Origin: Carideicomes alvinocaridis
Lineage (GTDB): Bacteria; Pseudomonadota; Alphaproteobacteria; Rhodobacterales; Rhodobacteraceae
Length of the DNA stretch: 50,277 bases
Assembly (NCBI GenBank): GCA_005473895.2
Contig: SRJI02000032.1
Location: forward strand, 1 to 50,277
Reading direction: 5' to 3'
The notes beneath the pieces were generated by a model. The model ran no database searches. It was not told the DNA's origin and saw only the letters and a list, made by a program, of their open reading frames with translations. Below are positions 48,253-50,277 of this stretch, piece by piece; the stretch's first letter is position 1; every line of letters begins with the position of its first letter. Made by a program: the position numbers and the translations under genes.

Positions 48253-49026
48253 TCAGACCGGGACGGCCACCGCGGAGCCGTCTGCGCGGTGCAGCACCTC
48301 CATCTCCGCGCCGTAGATGCTGCGCAGGATGTCCGGCGTCATCAGGCCCGCCGTCTCCCCCTCGTGAACCAGCCGGCCCTGCCGCAGCGCCACCACCCGG
48401 TCGCAGTAGCGCGCTGCCATGTTGATGTCGTGCAGCACCACCAACACCGACCGACCGCGCGCGCGGCAGAGGCGACGGACCAGTGCCATGACCTCCACCT
48501 GGTGCACGATGTCGAGCGCCGAGATCGGCTCGTCCAGCAGCAGGCACTCGGCCTCCTGCGCGATCAACATGGAGAGCCAGGCACGCTGCGCCTCCCCGCC
48601 CGACAGGGTATCGACCCGGCGGTCCGCCAGCGCGTCCAGCCCGCAATCGGCCAGCGCCGCCTCCACCGCCGCCCTGTCCCCCGGCCCCGGGCGGCCCAGC
48701 GGCCCGTGCCAGGTGTAGCGGCCCAGCGCGGCCAGTTCGCGCACGCAGAGCCCTTCTGCAGTGGGCAGGTGCTGCGGCAGGTAGGCCAGCCGCCGCGCGA
48801 GCGCCCGCCCGCCCCAGCCGTCGAGCGGCGTGCCGAAAAAGGACAGCGCGCCCGCGCTCGGCCTCTCCTGCCTGGCCAGCAGCTTGAGCAGCGTGGACTT
48901 GCCCGACCCGTTATGGCCGAGGAGCGCGGTGACCTGTCCGGCCTGCAGCTCGAGGTCGAGGCCTTCGAGAATGGTGCGCCCGGTGGCGCTGAAGCCCAGC
49001 GCGCGGGCGGTAAAGAGCGTGGTCAT
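48253..49026 (-). CDS. fhuC: FhuC-type ABC transporter ATPase, siderophore import
   Basis: 257 residues. Walker A L-G-H-N-G-S-G-K-S-T, Q-loop Y-L-P-Q-H-L-P, signature L-S-G-G-E-A-Q-R-A-W-L, Walker B C-L-L-L-D-E-P, and an intact switch His in V-L-H-D-I-N-M-A-A-R-Y. The P-T-A-E-G-L-C-V-R-E-L stretch and overall length fit iron-siderophore/heme FhuC-FecE ATPases. The ATG overlaps the permease stop (ATGA), so the two form one transporter. The substrate (hydroxamate siderophore likely) is inferred from the FhuB-type permease. Confidence 0.9.
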   Translation of the reverse strand: MTTLFTARALGFSATGRTILEGLDLELQAGQVTALLGHNGSGKSTLLKLLARQERPSAGALSFFGTPLDGWGGRALARRLAYLPQHLPTAEGLCVRELAALGRYTWHGPLGRPGPGDRAAVEAALADCGLDALADRRVDTLSGGEAQRAWLSMLIAQEAECLLLDEPISALDIVHQVEVMALVRRLCRARGRSVLVVLHDINMAARYCDRVVALRQGRLVHEGETAGLMTPDILRSIYGAEMEVLHRADGSAVAVPV

Positions 49027-50277
49027 GCGGGCCTCCGCAACATCAGCCAGAGCAGCCAGGGCGTGCCGAGCAGCGACGCGAAGAGGCCCAGTGGCAGGTC
49101 ATAGGGAAAGCTGGCCATCCGGGCGCCGAAATCCGCCGCCAGCATGAGGATCGCGCCGATCGCCACGCTCCCCGCCAGGTGGCCGGGGACCAGGGCGAAC
49201 CCCAGCCGCCGGGCGAGATGCGGCGCCATCAGCCCGACGAAGCTGAGCGGCCCGACGAGGATCGTCGCGGCGCCCGTGGCCAGCCCCGCCAGCGCTACCA
49301 CCGCGCCCCCGGCAGCGGTCACCGGCAGGCCGAGACCGCGGGCGATCCCGGGCCCCAGCTGCAGCGCGGTCAGCCAGCGCGACAGGCCCAGCGCCAGACC
49401 GCCGAGCAGGACCAGCGCGAGGCCCAGCACGACGGCCCCGGGCGCCGTCACCGTCGCGGCGGACCCGCTAAGCCAGGCCAGCACGGCAAAGCTCTTCTGC
49501 GTGCCGGCGGCCATCAGCACCGAGAGCACCGCCGCCGCCAGCGACGACACGGCCACCCCCGCCAGGAGCAGCCTCTCGGGGCGGGCATTGCGGCCCAGCA
49601 CGAACCCCAGGATCACCGCCAGCGCCAGGGCGCCCCCCGCCGCCGCGCCGAGCGTCAGCACGATCGCCGAGGGACCCGCGACGAGGAACAGCATCCCGGC
49701 ATATCCCATGGCCGCCCCGCCCGAGACGCCCAGAACCTCGGGCGAGGCCAGGGGATTGGCGGTCAGCCGTTGCAGCAGCGCGCCCGCCAGCGCCAGCAAC
49801 CCGCCCGAGGCGGCGACCGCCACCAGCCGCGGCAGGCGGTTCGGCAGGAAAAGCGCCAGCGTTTCGGGGTCGAGGAGCCGCCAGCCCTCGGGCACGCGGC
49901 CCACCGCCAGCATCACGGCGACCAGAACCGCCGCCAGCCCCGCCATGGCGAGGATCCAGCGCCCCGGACGTGCCAGGCGAGGGTGCAGCGCCTCCTGCGA
50001 CGGGGGTGGCGTGGCGCGCAGGCGGGGCAGCAGGACCAGCAGCAGCGGCCCGCCGATCAGCCCGGTGACGGCGCCGGTGGGAAACATCTCGCCCCCCTGG
50101 CCCGCCGCCGCCATCACCAGCCCGTCACAGAGCCACAGCAGCAGCGCCCCGGCAAGCGGCGCCGTGGCCAGCACCTGCCCCTGACGCCGCGCGCCCAGGG
50201 CCCGGACGATGGCCGGCGCCGCAAGCCCCACGAAGGCCACGAGCCCCACCGCGGCCGACACGCCCGCGGCGAGCACC
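49023..50277 (-). CDS. fhuB: FhuB-type siderophore ABC permease (5' end beyond window)
   Basis: Open to the window edge, with about 417 codons seen. The visible part holds the end of one FecCD permease unit (A-F-V-G-L-A-A-P-A-I-V-R) and then a complete second unit (N-R-L-P-R-L-V-A-V-A-A-S-G-G-L-L; N-P-L-A-S-P-E-V-L-G-V; F-V-G-L-M-A-P-H-L-A-R-R). Two fused permease units are the mark of FhuB, which needs only one gene instead of a permease pair. The ATPase interacts through the loops after 'GLxxPHxxR'. A binding protein gene may lie beyond the edge. Confidence 0.9.
   Translation of the reverse strand, partial: VLAAGVSAAVGLVAFVGLAAPAIVRALGARRQGQVLATAPLAGALLLWLCDGLVMAAAGQGGEMFPTGAVTGLIGGPLLLVLLPRLRATPPPSQEALHPRLARPGRWILAMAGLAAVLVAVMLAVGRVPEGWRLLDPETLALFLPNRLPRLVAVAASGGLLALAGALLQRLTANPLASPEVLGVSGGAAMGYAGMLFLVAGPSAIVLTLGAAAGGALALAVILGFVLGRNARPERLLLAGVAVSSLAAAVLSVLMAAGTQKSFAVLAWLSGSAATVTAPGAVVLGLALVLLGGLALGLSRWLTALQLGPGIARGLGLPVTAAGGAVVALAGLATGAATILVGPLSFVGLMAPHLARRLGFALVPGHLAGSVAIGAILMLAADFGARMASFPYDLPLGLFASLLGTPWLLWLMLRRPA

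Overview
The window is high-GC DNA whose gene content and style fit an alphaproteobacterium of the Rhodobacterales/Paracoccaceae type. The pointers are cobS, an FnrL-like Fe-S regulator, TTGAC-N4-GTCAA operators, HPP-CBS, SPW and VPLPA-CTERM proteins, and frequent ATGA/GTGA/TGATG gene overlaps. No rRNA, tRNA, IS element, CRISPR array or prophage was seen. Taxonomy is inferred from gene style, not from a marker gene.

Layout: (1) 1-2.9 kb: partial ECF sigma factor, cobS, a small exported protein and a GST-like protein. (2) 3.1-15.3 kb, minus strand: a type I secretion locus. It encodes an adaptor, an ABC exporter with a roughly 490-residue disordered head, and two giant secreted-type proteins. 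One carries repeated Q-T-N/D-x-D modules; the other is an extremely acidic repeat protein. A CsgD-like LuxR regulator and a HEPN-like protein are divergent across a long AT-richer leader. (3) 17.6-22.4 kb: HPP-CBS protein and three homoprotocatechuate meta-cleavage genes. (4) 22.5-35.8 kb: a micro-oxic/stress island with eight FNR-like sites, two Crp/Fnr regulators, two universal stress proteins, a BON protein, PHB depolymerase and SPW protein. It also holds a seven-gene operon that starts with a Tat-exported thiamine-diphosphate E1 alpha subunit. (5) 35.8-38.2 kb: small HTH protein, NsrR-like regulator divergent from a truncated hemoglobin, and MarR. (6) 38.3-41.8 kb: a CTERM gene remnant, then arsRC-gapdh-arsJ. 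(7) 42-50.3 kb: FAD oxidase with exported partner, FMN-barrel/GAF/winged-helix pair, DUF1326-DUF2182 pair, and the fhuC/fhuB part of a siderophore importer.

The strongest candidate for an undescribed system is the operon at 29455-23410 (minus). In order it holds Tat-signal E1 alpha, E1 beta, a YgiT-type zinc protein, two paralogous exported c-type cytochromes, an MBOAT acyltransferase and an SGNH-type protein. No E2 or E3 gene is present. It reads as a periplasmic ThDP 2-oxoacid (or related) oxidase that passes electrons to cytochrome c, linked to envelope acylation, with FNR-type sites at its head. The second candidate is the type I secretion locus, whose two giant proteins share a short recurring motif set.
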